This document shows, in pieces, positions 8,081 through 17,033 of a DNA stretch of 64,000 bases (positions within the stretch are counted from its first letter, which is position 1; each line of letters begins with the position of its first letter). The notes under the pieces were generated by a model. The model did no database searches and was not told the origin of the DNA. It saw only the letters and a program-made list of their open reading frames with translations. This DNA is from JACMLD01 sp044223995 (GTDB lineage Bacteria > Bacteroidota > Bacteroidia > Chitinophagales > Chitinophagaceae): positions 124,001-188,000 of the forward strand of contig JBGALE010000006.1 in assembly GCA_044223995.1 (NCBI GenBank). The letters are read 5' to 3'. Made by a program: the position numbers and the translations under genes.

Positions 8081-9073
8081 ATGGAAAAAACAAATTTCAT
8101 CGATTATATACGGGTGTTCTGCAAAAGCGGGCACGGCGGCGCGGGCAGTTCGCATTTTATGCGCAATAAACTAACTGCCAAAGGCGGCCCTGATGGCGGC
8201 GACGGTGGCAGGGGCGGTCATATCATTCTCCGCGGTAATAAAAACCTCTGGACCCTGCTGCATCTCCGTTATTTTAAAAATGTACTCGCAGAAAATGGTG
8301 AGAACGGCAGTAAAAACAATTGCACCGGCAAAAATGGTAAAGACATCATCATTGAAGTACCGCTCGGTACTGTTGCCCGTGATGAAGAAAGCGGCAGGAT
8401 CGAAGGCGAAATACTGGAAGATGGCCAGGAAATCATCTGGCTGCATGGTGGCCGTGGCGGGCTGGGCAATTCAAATTTTGCAACACCTACCAACCAGGCG
8501 CCAACACATGCACAACCCGGTGAGCCCGGTGAAGAAGCCTGGAAAATAGTTGAACTGAAAGTACTGGCAGATGTAGGTTTGGTGGGATTTCCCAATGCAG
8601 GTAAATCAACATTACTGTCTGTTATCACCGCAGCTACACCAAAAATTGCCAATTACGCATTTACCACACTCACACCACAGCTTGGTATGGTAGAATACCG
8701 TGATGGAAAATCTTTTTGTGTTGCCGATTTGCCCGGTATCATTGAAGGGGCTGCAGAGGGAAAAGGACTTGGTCACCGCTTCCTTCGCCATATTGAAAGA
8801 AACCCCGTTTTATTATTTCTTATTCCCGCAGACAGCAGCGACCATAAAAAAGAATTTGATATACTGGTAAATGAACTGAAAGAATACAATCCAGAGTTAC
8901 TGCATAAACAATTTGTGATTGCAGTCAGCAAAAGCGATATGCTGGATGATGAATTGAAAGCAGCTATCAAAAAGGAACTCCCTAAAAATATTCCTCAACT
9001 GTTTATTTCTTCTGTTACGCAATCCGGCCTTACTGAATTAAAGGACCTGTTGTGGAAAGTATTGAATAACTGA
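8081..9073 (+). CDS. obg: GTPase ObgE/CgtA
   Basis: Essential ribosome-associated GTPase acting in 50S maturation and stress control. The 330-residue protein has the glycine-rich Obg fold (residues 1-158; FCKSGHGGAGSSHF, GGPDGGDGGRGG) followed by the G domain with G1 GFPNAGKST, G3 DLPGIIEGA and G4 SKSD. The frame is open upstream to a TTG at 8024, preceded by a perfect Shine-Dalgarno-like AAGGAGGT at 8008-8015, which would add 19 residues. The ATG at 8081 is preferred because family members begin a few residues before NFIDYIRVFC and the -7 element lies between the two candidates. No C-terminal extension, as usual in this phylum. Confidence 0.96.
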   Translation: MEKTNFIDYIRVFCKSGHGGAGSSHFMRNKLTAKGGPDGGDGGRGGHIILRGNKNLWTLLHLRYFKNVLAENGENGSKNNCTGKNGKDIIIEVPLGTVARDEESGRIEGEILEDGQEIIWLHGGRGGLGNSNFATPTNQAPTHAQPGEPGEEAWKIVELKVLADVGLVGFPNAGKSTLLSVITAATPKIANYAFTTLTPQLGMVEYRDGKSFCVADLPGIIEGAAEGKGLGHRFLRHIERNPVLLFLIPADSSDHKKEFDILVNELKEYNPELLHKQFVIAVSKSDMLDDELKAAIKKELPKNIPQLFISSVTQSGLTELKDLLWKVLNN

Positions 9074-9162
9074 TACTGTTACCTGTTTGTTGTATTGTAA
9101 AGGTTCAATATGGTCTGTACCTTTATATATTCCCGTTATTTTACCGTCAAACCATAATTCTT

Positions 9163-11574
9163 ATGCAACAGAAAAAAAACGTTGTATCCTGGTTATTTGA
9201 TAAAATAGTTTGGGCGCTGAAAGGGCTTACGGTGATGCTGCGTACGGCCTGGTATTTATTCCCTTCTTTATTTTTTTTACTGGCCATCTATGCTTGTTTC
9301 TGGTCATTATCGCAGGGAAAAGATGTTTTGATTGCTGCTGTTGAAAAAAACGGGGCTAACTGGGTGGTATTGCTGGCGCTGATTTTTTGGGTGCTGATTA
9401 CCTGGTACACCGGCCGCATACTCATCTACCATAAAATGGATTTATACAAATCCTCCAAAACCATTTCCTTTCATGCACCACGGATGCTTGGTTTTTTTGG
9501 GTTTAGCCTTATCTGGTTGGCATTTTTGCAATTACCCAAGCTGCCGGAAGAAAATTATACCTGGCAGGTATCGGGTACGGTGGCCAATTTAATATTATGG
9601 ATTGGTACGCCAATATTGTATATAGTGCTGTATTACTATTTTAAAAAGAAAAGGGTTTATTATTTCTGGAATATAAAAAGAAATGAAGCGCCGGGTATTT
9701 CCTTTCCTGACATGGAGAAGGCGAGAAATGCAGCGTACAAAAGAATCTTCTGGATACTACGCGGTATCCTGCTGTTAATTTTTATCATCAACATTTTCTG
9801 GAGCCATGCTTATGTGATGGTATCGTCCATATTTGTATTGCAGGTTATGTACCTGTTTGCGGTTATCTGGAGAAGGGGCGCATTGATATTTGAAAAAATG
9901 CCTACGCGCTTCAGCGACAAAAAAACCTGGGCCGCTTCTGAAGGAATGGATTGGCAGCACAGTAACCTTTTTAAGAAAATCCGCTACACCATATTATATT
10001 ATGCCAATATCTCGAGGAAGGAACGAGGTTTTTTTACGTTTTTCAATTTCATCAGCATCATTGCAATATTTGTTTACCTCACCGCCATCACTAACATGAA
10101 TTTTGCCAACAGAACGGGCACGCTTCCTTTTATACTGCTGGCTTTTGGCGTATTGGTCGGTTTTTTTGCGCTGGTCTCCACCTTATCCATCATCAATAAA
10201 ATTAATTTTCACATACTCATTTTCACGCTGGTTATTTTGTTGGGTTTGCAACGGGAACCGCACTATGCGCGAAAGCTCAGTGCTCCAACTACAGATATGC
10301 TATTGCAACGGCCTGCCATTAAAGAGTACTTTTTAAAATGGGCAAACGATCGTAAAACAGAAATCCAATCAAAAGATAATTATCCTGTTTTCTTTGTCCT
10401 GTCCGATGGCGGCGCTTCCCGTTCCGGTTACTGGACCGCTGCTGCATTGGGGAGAATGGAAGATGAAACCAATGGCGGTTTTTCCCATCACCTGTTTTGC
10501 CTGTCGGGTACTTCCGGTGGTGGTGTGGGTGTGGGAACTTTTTTTGCCCTGCTTCATGAAAAGGACGGCATGAAAGGAAGGAGTTATGAAAAAGATGCCA
10601 AAGAATTTTTAAAGAACGACTACCTCACGTATACATTAACAAGAATGCTCGGGCCCGATTTCTTTCGCCCATTGTTACCGACAGAATTCCTGCTGAAAAA
10701 AGTAACCGACCGTGCCGGTGCATTGGAAAAATCAATGGAAACAGGCATGAACGATTCTGTCTTTCTGAAAAACAAACTGGCCAACCCTTTTTCGGTATAC
10801 GTGCAGAATACACAGGATAGCATACGCCTGCCTGTTTTGTGTATCAACACCACCAGGATGCAGGACGGGAGGCCGGGCGTCATCACAAATATTGATATCG
10901 ATAAAAACAAGGATGTATTCAGCAGGCGGGTGGATGTAATCAATTTACTGGGCAAGGGAAATGATATGCACCTTAGCACTGCTGTTGTTATGGGTGCACG
11001 CTTCCCTTATATCAGTCCAGCGGGAAGAATTGATCAGCATTTTCAAAAAATAGATACATCGGGCGGTCAAACCGACAGTGTAAAAGCCCATTATTTTGTA
11101 GACGGGGGTTATTTTGATAATTCAGGAGCAGGTGTGGTCAATGAAATGATTGTTGAAATACGCAGGTTAACTGATTCCCTTACTGCCAATCCCGGTGACA
11201 GCAGTTATGCTTTTCTAAGGAAATTAAATTTCTTTATTATTCATGCTACCAATTCGCCATTGGGCGAAGCAAGAGTAGACAGGGTGCATTTCATGAAAAA
11301 TGATCTGATGGCGCCTGTACTAACGATTGTGGGCGCATACGGTACACAGACAGATATCAACAACCTGCGGCTTAAAAGATACCTGCAGGGTGTTTACCGA
11401 AATGAAGATCATTATCGCTATATAAATCTCTACAATAATATTTCACCGGATACTTTAAACTTTCCGATGAACTGGAACATCTCCCGTTTTTACCAGGAAA
11501 GGATGAATAAACAACTCGATACCTCCAGGCAGGTAAAAAGTTTTATTGTATGGCTGAAGTCTTCTGTACAATAG
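9163..11574 (+). CDS. Polytopic membrane protein with C-terminal patatin-like phospholipase domain
   Basis: The 803-residue protein begins with about eight hydrophobic transmembrane segments (between residues 20 and 370) and ends in a patatin domain (about 390-700). The catalytic dyad is visible: nucleophile S451 in SGTSGGG and D647 in YFVDGGYFD, with the oxyanion motif DGGASRSG near residue 416. Patatins hydrolyse phospholipid or other acyl esters; a membrane-embedded form would act on bilayer lipids at the inner membrane, but substrate is unknown. It is 89 nt after obg, with a near-match -7 element TACCTTTA just upstream. Most bacterial patatins are 250-350 residues without membrane spans, so this fused architecture is unusual outside this phylum. 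Confidence 0.85.
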   Translation: MQQKKNVVSWLFDKIVWALKGLTVMLRTAWYLFPSLFFLLAIYACFWSLSQGKDVLIAAVEKNGANWVVLLALIFWVLITWYTGRILIYHKMDLYKSSKTISFHAPRMLGFFGFSLIWLAFLQLPKLPEENYTWQVSGTVANLILWIGTPILYIVLYYYFKKKRVYYFWNIKRNEAPGISFPDMEKARNAAYKRIFWILRGILLLIFIINIFWSHAYVMVSSIFVLQVMYLFAVIWRRGALIFEKMPTRFSDKKTWAASEGMDWQHSNLFKKIRYTILYYANISRKERGFFTFFNFISIIAIFVYLTAITNMNFANRTGTLPFILLAFGVLVGFFALVSTLSIINKINFHILIFTLVILLGLQREPHYARKLSAPTTDMLLQRPAIKEYFLKWANDRKTEIQSKDNYPVFFVLSDGGASRSGYWTAAALGRMEDETNGGFSHHLFCLSGTSGGGVGVGTFFALLHEKDGMKGRSYEKDAKEFLKNDYLTYTLTRMLGPDFFRPLLPTEFLLKKVTDRAGALEKSMETGMNDSVFLKNKLANPFSVYVQNTQDSIRLPVLCINTTRMQDGRPGVITNIDIDKNKDVFSRRVDVINLLGKGNDMHLSTAVVMGARFPYISPAGRIDQHFQKIDTSGGQTDSVKAHYFVDGGYFDNSGAGVVNEMIVEIRRLTDSLTANPGDSSYAFLRKLNFFIIHATNSPLGEARVDRVHFMKNDLMAPVLTIVGAYGTQTDINNLRLKRYLQGVYRNEDHYRYINLYNNISPDTLNFPMNWNISRFYQERMNKQLDTSRQVKSFIVWLKSSVQ

Positions 11575-11629
11575 CCGTATTTGGAAAACATTGTCTTTGA
11601 TAGTAACTTCAACCATCCTTTGTAGTGAG

Positions 11630-11690
11630 GTATTGCGTTAATGCAATACACTTTAACGTTAAGATAATACAACAGCGGGCCTTTGGCCCG
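11630..11690. repeat. Three adjacent inverted repeats between patatin gene and small secreted protein gene
   Basis: Seen directly: GTATTGC-N6-GCAATAC (11630-11649), the palindrome TTAACGTTAA (11653-11662), and CGGGCC-TTT-GGCCCG (11676-11690). None is followed by a clear T-run, so they are not ordinary intrinsic terminators. Confidence 0.6.
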
Positions 11691-11791
11691 GTATCTGCCT
11701 TCACTATTGATCGCTGCCTTTGATTGTAAACCGCACACTGTTGCCTGCCCCGCGTTGCTTCCATAATAATATTCTGCCAGTAAAATATTTT

Positions 11792-12169
11792 ATGATGAAA
11801 AAGCAATTCGTGCTTCTTTTATTTTCCTTCCTGATGGCGTCGCTAGTGCATGCACAGTTTGCTGTAAACAACAAAGGGCCCATCAGTGTGACAATACAAA
11901 AGGAAAGTTTGGCAACTACGCAAACCTCTTTTGGCCTGCAATACGATAACCCCGGGAATGCCACCATCAAAATACTGCTTACAGACAGCAGCGGCTATAT
12001 CCTGTATGCTGGAAGTGTTGCCGGTAAAACAATCATTAAAAATTTTAATGTTGCCAAATATGAAAGGCTGCAACTGTGTTTGAAAAACATGGAAACCGGT
12101 GCATCTCAAACATTTTTAGTAACCCCGGGTTTACTAAATGAGGCAGTCGTCCGACCAGCAGGCCATTAA
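11792..12169 (+). CDS. Small secreted protein of unknown function
   Basis: A 125-residue protein with a clear signal peptide (MMKKQFVLLLFSFLMASLVHA, cleavage expected after VHA) and a mature part of about 104 residues rich in Thr, Asn and Gly, predicted beta-structured (for example QTSFGLQYDNPGNATIKILL). The upstream in-frame extension to 11720 lacks secretion logic, so the ATG at 11792 (or 11795) is chosen. The mature region resembles a small Ig-like sandwich of the kind found in Bacteroidota secreted proteins, but I do not recognise the family. It is preceded by the cluster of inverted repeats at 11630-11690. Confidence 0.7.
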   Translation: MMKKQFVLLLFSFLMASLVHAQFAVNNKGPISVTIQKESLATTQTSFGLQYDNPGNATIKILLTDSSGYILYAGSVAGKTIIKNFNVAKYERLQLCLKNMETGASQTFLVTPGLLNEAVVRPAGH

Positions 12170-12218
12170 ACAATATACCGTTCACGCACTGGTCAATCAA
12201 AACAATCAAAAATTTAAG

Positions 12219-12226
12219 TAGGTTTG
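12219..12226 (+). promoter_or_regulatory. -7 promoter element of the S46 peptidase gene
   Basis: TAGGTTTG, 21 nt before ATG 12248. The alternative TTG start at 12224 falls inside it. Confidence 0.6.
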
Positions 12227-12247
12227 TTTGAATTAAAAATCTGGTAT

Positions 12248-14413
12248 ATGAAAAAATACATTGTAACGATTGTTTTAATGATCGGGTTGCTCACAAAATC
12301 ATTTGCAGATGAGGGGATGTGGCTTCCGTTGTTGCTTGGTCAGCAGGTGTACAACGATATGGTCAAACGCGGGTTGAAGCTCACCAAAGAGCAACTCTAC
12401 AGTATTAATAAATCTTCGATCAAAGACGGTATCATCATATTTGGTGGTGGTTGCACGGGTGAAATCGTCAGCAGCGAAGGTTTGATATTTACCAATCACC
12501 ACTGCGGGTATGATGCGGTAGCCAGTGCCAGTTCGATAGAACACAATTACCTGCGCGATGGATTTTATGCAAAAAGCAAACAGGAAGAAATTCCTTCTGC
12601 CATTACTGTACAGTTTCTTTTGAAAATAGAAGATGTAACAAAAGAAGTGGATGCAGAACTTGGTGATTTGAGTGGTATGGATCGTACCCGGAAGCAATCG
12701 GAGGTGATCGCAGCCATCAATAAAAAATATTCCGATCCTTCTCAATTTATTGAAGCAAGGGTAAGCCCCTTGTTTAAGGGCAACCAGTTCCTTGTTTTTG
12801 TGTACCAGCGGTACAGTGATATCCGTCTCGTAGGTGTTCCTGCGGAAAGCGTTGGAAAATTTGGCGGCGATACCGACAACTGGGAGTGGCCGCGTCATAC
12901 CGGTGACTTTTCTGTTTTTAGGGTGTATATGAGCAAGGATGGAAAACCTGCCACCTATTCCCCGGAAAATATCCCCCTGAAACCAAAATATGCGCTCCCA
13001 GTTTCTATCAAGGGATATAAAGACGGCGATTATGCCATGATTTATGGATACCCTGGAGGTACCAATCGCTATGAAACATCGTATGGCATTAAACAAAAAG
13101 TAGATATCGACAACCCTTCACTGGTCAACCTGCGCGATATGCGGCTGAAATACATGTTTGCCGAAATGAAAAACGATCCTGCTATTAAATTACAACTGGC
13201 ATCCTCTTATGCCAGCATTGCCAATTACTGGAAATTTTATGATGGCGAAAGTAAACAGCTCATCAAATATGGCGTGTACGATCAAAAGAAAAAAGCAGAA
13301 GCATTGTTCCAGCAGTGGGCAAACGGCAAACCTGTCTATCAGAATATTTTAAGCGACTGGGAAAAAGCTTATGCCGACTGGCGTCCTTACAGTAAACAGC
13401 GGGTATATATCAACGAAGGAATTATGGGCAGCCCCTTACTGGCATTTGCTGCTTCACTGTTGCAGGTAGAAGCTGCCATGCTCAAACAGGGGAGTACGGG
13501 CACTGATATAAAAAAAGCCGTTGAGGCTGCTGATAAAGCGAGAACTGATTTTCTGAAAAACGAAAACAAAACTTCTGATCAAAATATAGTAGCAGGCGCA
13601 TTGCTGATGTTTTATACTGACATTGATAAAAGCCAGCACCCGATTTCCTTCTATGAAAACATAAAGGGAAGTTTTGGCGACCTGAAAGATGAAAACACCT
13701 ATAAGAAGTACGCCGCAGAAATTTTTAGAACGACCATGATTTTTGATGATGCTAAATGGAAGGCTTTTATGGCTAACCCCGATGGCGTCGTATTGCAGGC
13801 AGATATGGCATTCGCAACGGCAAGCGCTTTCATAAAAAACTGGCAGGGCAAATATTTGCCCACCTTCCAGGTATTCAATACAAAAAACAGTGAGCTGGGA
13901 AGGTTGTACCTGAAAGGCATTATGCAAATGGATACCGTAAAGGCAAAGAAAATGTATCCCGACGCTACTTTTACAATGCGTGTAAGCTTTGGCAATGTAA
14001 AAAGCTACAACCCGCGCGATGCCGTTCACTACGATTATGTATGCACCATGAAAGGTGTGCTGGAGAAATATGTTGCCGGTGATTACGAATTTGATTTGCC
14101 TGCCAATCTTATTGAAATAGCCAGGAAAAAAGATTTTGGTCAATACCTCGATAAAACCAAAAATGACCTGGTGGTTTGTTTTATCACTACCAATGACATT
14201 ACGGGTGGCAATTCCGGTTCGCCGGTACTGGATGCCAATGGTAATTTAATTGGTCTCGCCTTCGATGGCAACTACGAAGCATTGAGCCATAAAATTGCTT
14301 TTGATAAGGATTTAAACCGGACAATATGTGTGGATGTCCGATATGTATTATGGTGTATCGATAAACTGGGTGGAGCATCCAATATTATTAAGGAACTAAA
14401 ATTGGTAAAATAA
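12248..14413 (+). CDS. S46 family dipeptidyl-peptidase, DPP7-like
   Basis: Periplasmic serine exopeptidase that removes dipeptides from imported peptides, a nutritional trait of this phylum. The 721-residue protein has a signal peptide (ending near SFA-DEG) and a chymotrypsin-like fold with catalytic H85 in TNHHCGYD and S656 in GGNSGSPV. The residue 18 positions after the Ser is Gly674, as in DPP7 enzymes (hydrophobic P1 preference); DPP11 enzymes, which take Asp/Glu, have Arg there. The start at 12248 gives a standard signal peptide; the upstream TTG at 12224 overlaps the -7 element. A hairpin terminator follows. Confidence 0.93.
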   Translation: MKKYIVTIVLMIGLLTKSFADEGMWLPLLLGQQVYNDMVKRGLKLTKEQLYSINKSSIKDGIIIFGGGCTGEIVSSEGLIFTNHHCGYDAVASASSIEHNYLRDGFYAKSKQEEIPSAITVQFLLKIEDVTKEVDAELGDLSGMDRTRKQSEVIAAINKKYSDPSQFIEARVSPLFKGNQFLVFVYQRYSDIRLVGVPAESVGKFGGDTDNWEWPRHTGDFSVFRVYMSKDGKPATYSPENIPLKPKYALPVSIKGYKDGDYAMIYGYPGGTNRYETSYGIKQKVDIDNPSLVNLRDMRLKYMFAEMKNDPAIKLQLASSYASIANYWKFYDGESKQLIKYGVYDQKKKAEALFQQWANGKPVYQNILSDWEKAYADWRPYSKQRVYINEGIMGSPLLAFAASLLQVEAAMLKQGSTGTDIKKAVEAADKARTDFLKNENKTSDQNIVAGALLMFYTDIDKSQHPISFYENIKGSFGDLKDENTYKKYAAEIFRTTMIFDDAKWKAFMANPDGVVLQADMAFATASAFIKNWQGKYLPTFQVFNTKNSELGRLYLKGIMQMDTVKAKKMYPDATFTMRVSFGNVKSYNPRDAVHYDYVCTMKGVLEKYVAGDYEFDLPANLIEIARKKDFGQYLDKTKNDLVVCFITTNDITGGNSGSPVLDANGNLIGLAFDGNYEALSHKIAFDKDLNRTICVDVRYVLWCIDKLGGASNIIKELKLVK

Positions 14414-14436
14414 GATTGTATTTATTGAAAATAAGG

Positions 14437-14459
14437 AGCCCCCAAAATACCAGGGGGCT
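14437..14459 (+). terminator. Intrinsic terminator after the S46 peptidase gene
   Basis: AGCCCCC, 9-nt loop, GGGGGCT, then TTTCTTAT. Lies 24 nt past the stop codon. Confidence 0.75.
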
Positions 14460-14507
14460 TTCTTATATAAGTACAAGTTAAGTACTCTCTTAGTGTAATA
14501 TTTTACA

Positions 14508-15335
14508 TTACCTGATTTGTCCCCTGATAATACCACCCGGGTGCAATTTGCTGTGCGCGTTTACATATACGGCGCCTGTTTTCAGGGCAGTAATATTTAC
14601 ATCGCTCAGCGCAACTGATTTTATCACACCAAAGTCATCTTTGTTTCCACAAAGCCCCTGTAATACGCCTCCATTGACACCGGCAGCGGCACCATGTATA
14701 TGTGCCACTGTTAGCGTATCATTTCCTTCCAGGCCGGTAACTGTTATCTTACTGAATAAAGTTTTATCGGTACGCAGACGAAGCAATGCAAGACCTGTAG
14801 CAGTAGTTGTTACTGCGGGAACTTCATTGGTGCCAACCATCGGAACATCAATGGCAAAATCAACAGGGTTGTTTAATTGCCCGCGTATTATACCTGCGGG
14901 AAATTGCGTAGTATGTACATTGAAATAAATATCACCTGTTTTAATGGAATCCGCAAGCGTTGAGCGGATAGAAAGATCACCAGTTGCTTCTCCTATGGCA
15001 CTAAATGCTGGTGAAAAATTTAACACCACCGGGCCGTTGGTAAGCGCATCACCCCAATGTATATGCGCCGCGGTGAGGTTGTCTCCTGCCGCCAGTCCGT
15101 TGACTGTGATACTATATTTAATAGTGTTATCGTCATACAACTTAATGGTGGCGCTGCCAGTTTCCGTTCTGCCTGCAGGAGCAGGGTTTTCAAATTTTGC
15201 GTCAAGTACCACGTTCCATTGTTTCACCAATGTTGCCGGTGCTGCAGAGGTCTTGTCTTTACTGCATGATGCTACAATGAGAAGAGTCACCAGGGATAAA
15301 AAGATAGCTGTCCCTGCTTTTTTTCGGGATTTCAT
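14508..15335 (-). CDS. Lipoprotein with two CHRD domains
   Basis: The 275-residue protein has a lipoprotein signal with VASCSKD (Cys near residue 24) and two tandem CHRD domains (about residues 40-155 and 160-275). Each has the paired motifs AHIHWGDA / VYFNVHTTQFPAGIIRGQL in the first and AHIHGAAA / VYVNAHSKLHPGGIIRGQI in the second. CHRD domains were named from chordin; in bacteria their role is unknown and they often occur in surface lipoproteins. Convergent with the S46 peptidase gene. A near-match -7 element (TACATTTC, minus strand, 15357-15364) lies about 20 nt upstream. Confidence 0.9.
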   Translation of the reverse strand: MKSRKKAGTAIFLSLVTLLIVASCSKDKTSAAPATLVKQWNVVLDAKFENPAPAGRTETGSATIKLYDDNTIKYSITVNGLAAGDNLTAAHIHWGDALTNGPVVLNFSPAFSAIGEATGDLSIRSTLADSIKTGDIYFNVHTTQFPAGIIRGQLNNPVDFAIDVPMVGTNEVPAVTTTATGLALLRLRTDKTLFSKITVTGLEGNDTLTVAHIHGAAAGVNGGVLQGLCGNKDDFGVIKSVALSDVNITALKTGAVYVNAHSKLHPGGIIRGQIR

Positions 15336-15425
15336 ACGTAATAAGTTTTAATGATTGAAATGTATAACTCACTACGGCCGAAAAATCAAAAGGGATGCCT
15401 CTGTAATTTTATTTGGGAGAGAAAT

Positions 15426-16031
15426 TTATTTGGCCGGACTGTTGTCTTTCCAGCGCCACAGGTGAAGACAGGCATACGTGCGGTAAGGGCTCCATTTTTT
15501 TGAAATACGTAACATGTCTTCTTTCAACTGTTTTTTATCACTGTTGTCCAGTTTGTACAATTTTATCATGGCATTTTGGATACCCAGATCATCTACTGCA
15601 AATACATCTTCGCGGCCGAGTGCAAACATCAGCAACATTTCTGTTGTCCACCTGCCTACGCCTTTTATTTGTATTAAATGTTCGATTACCTCTTCATCGG
15701 TCATTTTTGTCAGTTGCTTCCATTCCATGCCGTGCTCAATGGCAAACCTGGCTACATTCTGTACATAATTCACCTTGGCATTGGACAGGCCGATACCCCG
15801 CAATGTGGCAAAAGGTGTGTTTATAATTTCCTCTGGTGTGGGGTGCTTTTCGTATAATGCGAGAAAACGTTTCCAGATCACATCAGCCACTTTGGTAGAA
15901 AGCTGCTGGCTCATAATAGAACCGCATAAATGCAGGTACACTTTTTTCTGCTGTTTTAATGAAAGGGGTTCCTGTGCCTCAAGTAATTTCTTAAATTTTT
16001 TATCCTTCGATAAATGCGCAATATATTCCAT
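15426..16031 (-). CDS. DNA-3-methyladenine glycosylase, AlkA-like HhH-GPD
   Basis: The 201-residue enzyme excises alkylated bases in base excision repair. It shows the helix-hairpin-helix (IKGVGRWTTEMLLMFAL) followed by the Gly/Pro-rich loop with catalytic Asp in DVFAVDDLG. At about 200 residues it lacks the N-terminal TATA-box-like domain of E. coli AlkA and fits the short family. It lies 18 nt downstream of the YCF48-like gene on the same strand, so the two may be cotranscribed. A second, distinct HhH-GPD glycosylase lies at 34744-35388. Confidence 0.92.
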   Translation of the reverse strand: MEYIAHLSKDKKFKKLLEAQEPLSLKQQKKVYLHLCGSIMSQQLSTKVADVIWKRFLALYEKHPTPEEIINTPFATLRGIGLSNAKVNYVQNVARFAIEHGMEWKQLTKMTDEEVIEHLIQIKGVGRWTTEMLLMFALGREDVFAVDDLGIQNAMIKLYKLDNSDKKQLKEDMLRISKKWSPYRTYACLHLWRWKDNSPAK

Positions 16032-16049
16032 GTATCTTCCTTCGTTTTT

Positions 16050-17018
16050 TTAAAGTTTTACATATTTATATAACCCGCCAGCACTTCCCACTGCCCAGCC
16101 ATGATTGGCATCGGTAAAATGCATTTCAGACAAAGTACATTTGTGAATGCTGCATAATTTATTCCTGGTGGCACCTCCGTCGGTGGTCGCATACAATGCA
16201 TCACCGGTCATAATATAACCATTATTGTTGTCAAAGAAATGAACGTCGCCACCGCCTTTTGTATCACTTATTAAGATCTCTACCGTATTACCACCGTCCA
16301 ATGTACGCCTTAATAAATTTCCGCCGGTTATCCAACCATGCAGCGAGTCGGTAAACTGGATGATATAATCACTCGAATAAAGATAAATACCGCCCAGCAA
16401 CAATCTTGTAAAGGATTGACCTGCATTATCAGTGCGGTAAAAATAAGCACCTGATGCCCATCCTTTATTTTGATTCAGGAAATACAATGACCTGCCAAAA
16501 TCTGATTTTGATACCGAATCAAAAGTGACGCCTCCATTGGATGTCCTGTATATTGCCGTCGTGTCTGCTGTGATATAACCATTGTTCGCATCAAAAAACT
16601 GCACATCAAATACAAATCTCCTTTGAATTCTTTGCCAGGTAGTGCCGCCATCCTTTGTCCGCAACAACGAGTTGGAAGCGGTTACCCAGCCATTGCTGGC
16701 ATCTGCAAAAAAAATGTTGATGAAATTATCATTGAGTGAATCCGGTATGGCTTTTTGCCAGGTAAGTCCACCATCTGTTGATTTGGCCAGGTAATTGGTA
16801 GCACATAGAAAACCGGTTTGGTTATTGACAAAGAAAACGTCACTGTAAAATTTACTGGTATCAGCAGCTATCTTTTGCCATCCCGTTCCTAATGTATCAT
16901 ACAGCGGCGCAGGTGGTGGTGGCACTGGCGGCTCCGGGGGAGTTTTGCCTTTTGAACAGGATGAAATTATTATGACCGCTGCAACAATTTGAATGACGAA
17001 TTTTAACTTGTTTTGCAT
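16050..17018 (-). CDS. YCF48/BNR-like beta-propeller lipoprotein
   Basis: The 322-residue protein has a lipoprotein signal (IISSCSKGK) and a proline-rich linker (TPPEPPVPPPPAP), followed by a propeller of about six repeats with the pattern W-t-DGG-tW (for example AKSTDGGLTWQK, LRTKDGGTTWQR, RTSNGGVTFDS). This is the photosystem II assembly factor YCF48-like or BNR type; in non-photosynthetic bacteria it is a surface or periplasmic protein of unknown role. The ATG at 17018 is chosen since it begins the signal peptide; the longer frame to 17057 would overlap the divergent mnmD start region. Confidence 0.85.
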   Translation of the reverse strand: MQNKLKFVIQIVAAVIIISSCSKGKTPPEPPVPPPPAPLYDTLGTGWQKIAADTSKFYSDVFFVNNQTGFLCATNYLAKSTDGGLTWQKAIPDSLNDNFINIFFADASNGWVTASNSLLRTKDGGTTWQRIQRRFVFDVQFFDANNGYITADTTAIYRTSNGGVTFDSVSKSDFGRSLYFLNQNKGWASGAYFYRTDNAGQSFTRLLLGGIYLYSSDYIIQFTDSLHGWITGGNLLRRTLDGGNTVEILISDTKGGGDVHFFDNNNGYIMTGDALYATTDGGATRNKLCSIHKCTLSEMHFTDANHGWAVGSAGGLYKYVKL

Positions 17019-17033
17019 ATGACAGGTTTCGAA

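Noticed and set aside
12299..13096. 265-residue minus-strand ORF opposite the S46 peptidase gene
   Set aside because: Lies fully inside a well-supported peptidase gene on the other strand; no motif, biased Ile/Phe-rich composition typical of antisense frames.
13454..14143. 229-residue minus-strand ORF in the S46 peptidase gene
   Set aside because: Antisense shadow, no recognisable domain.
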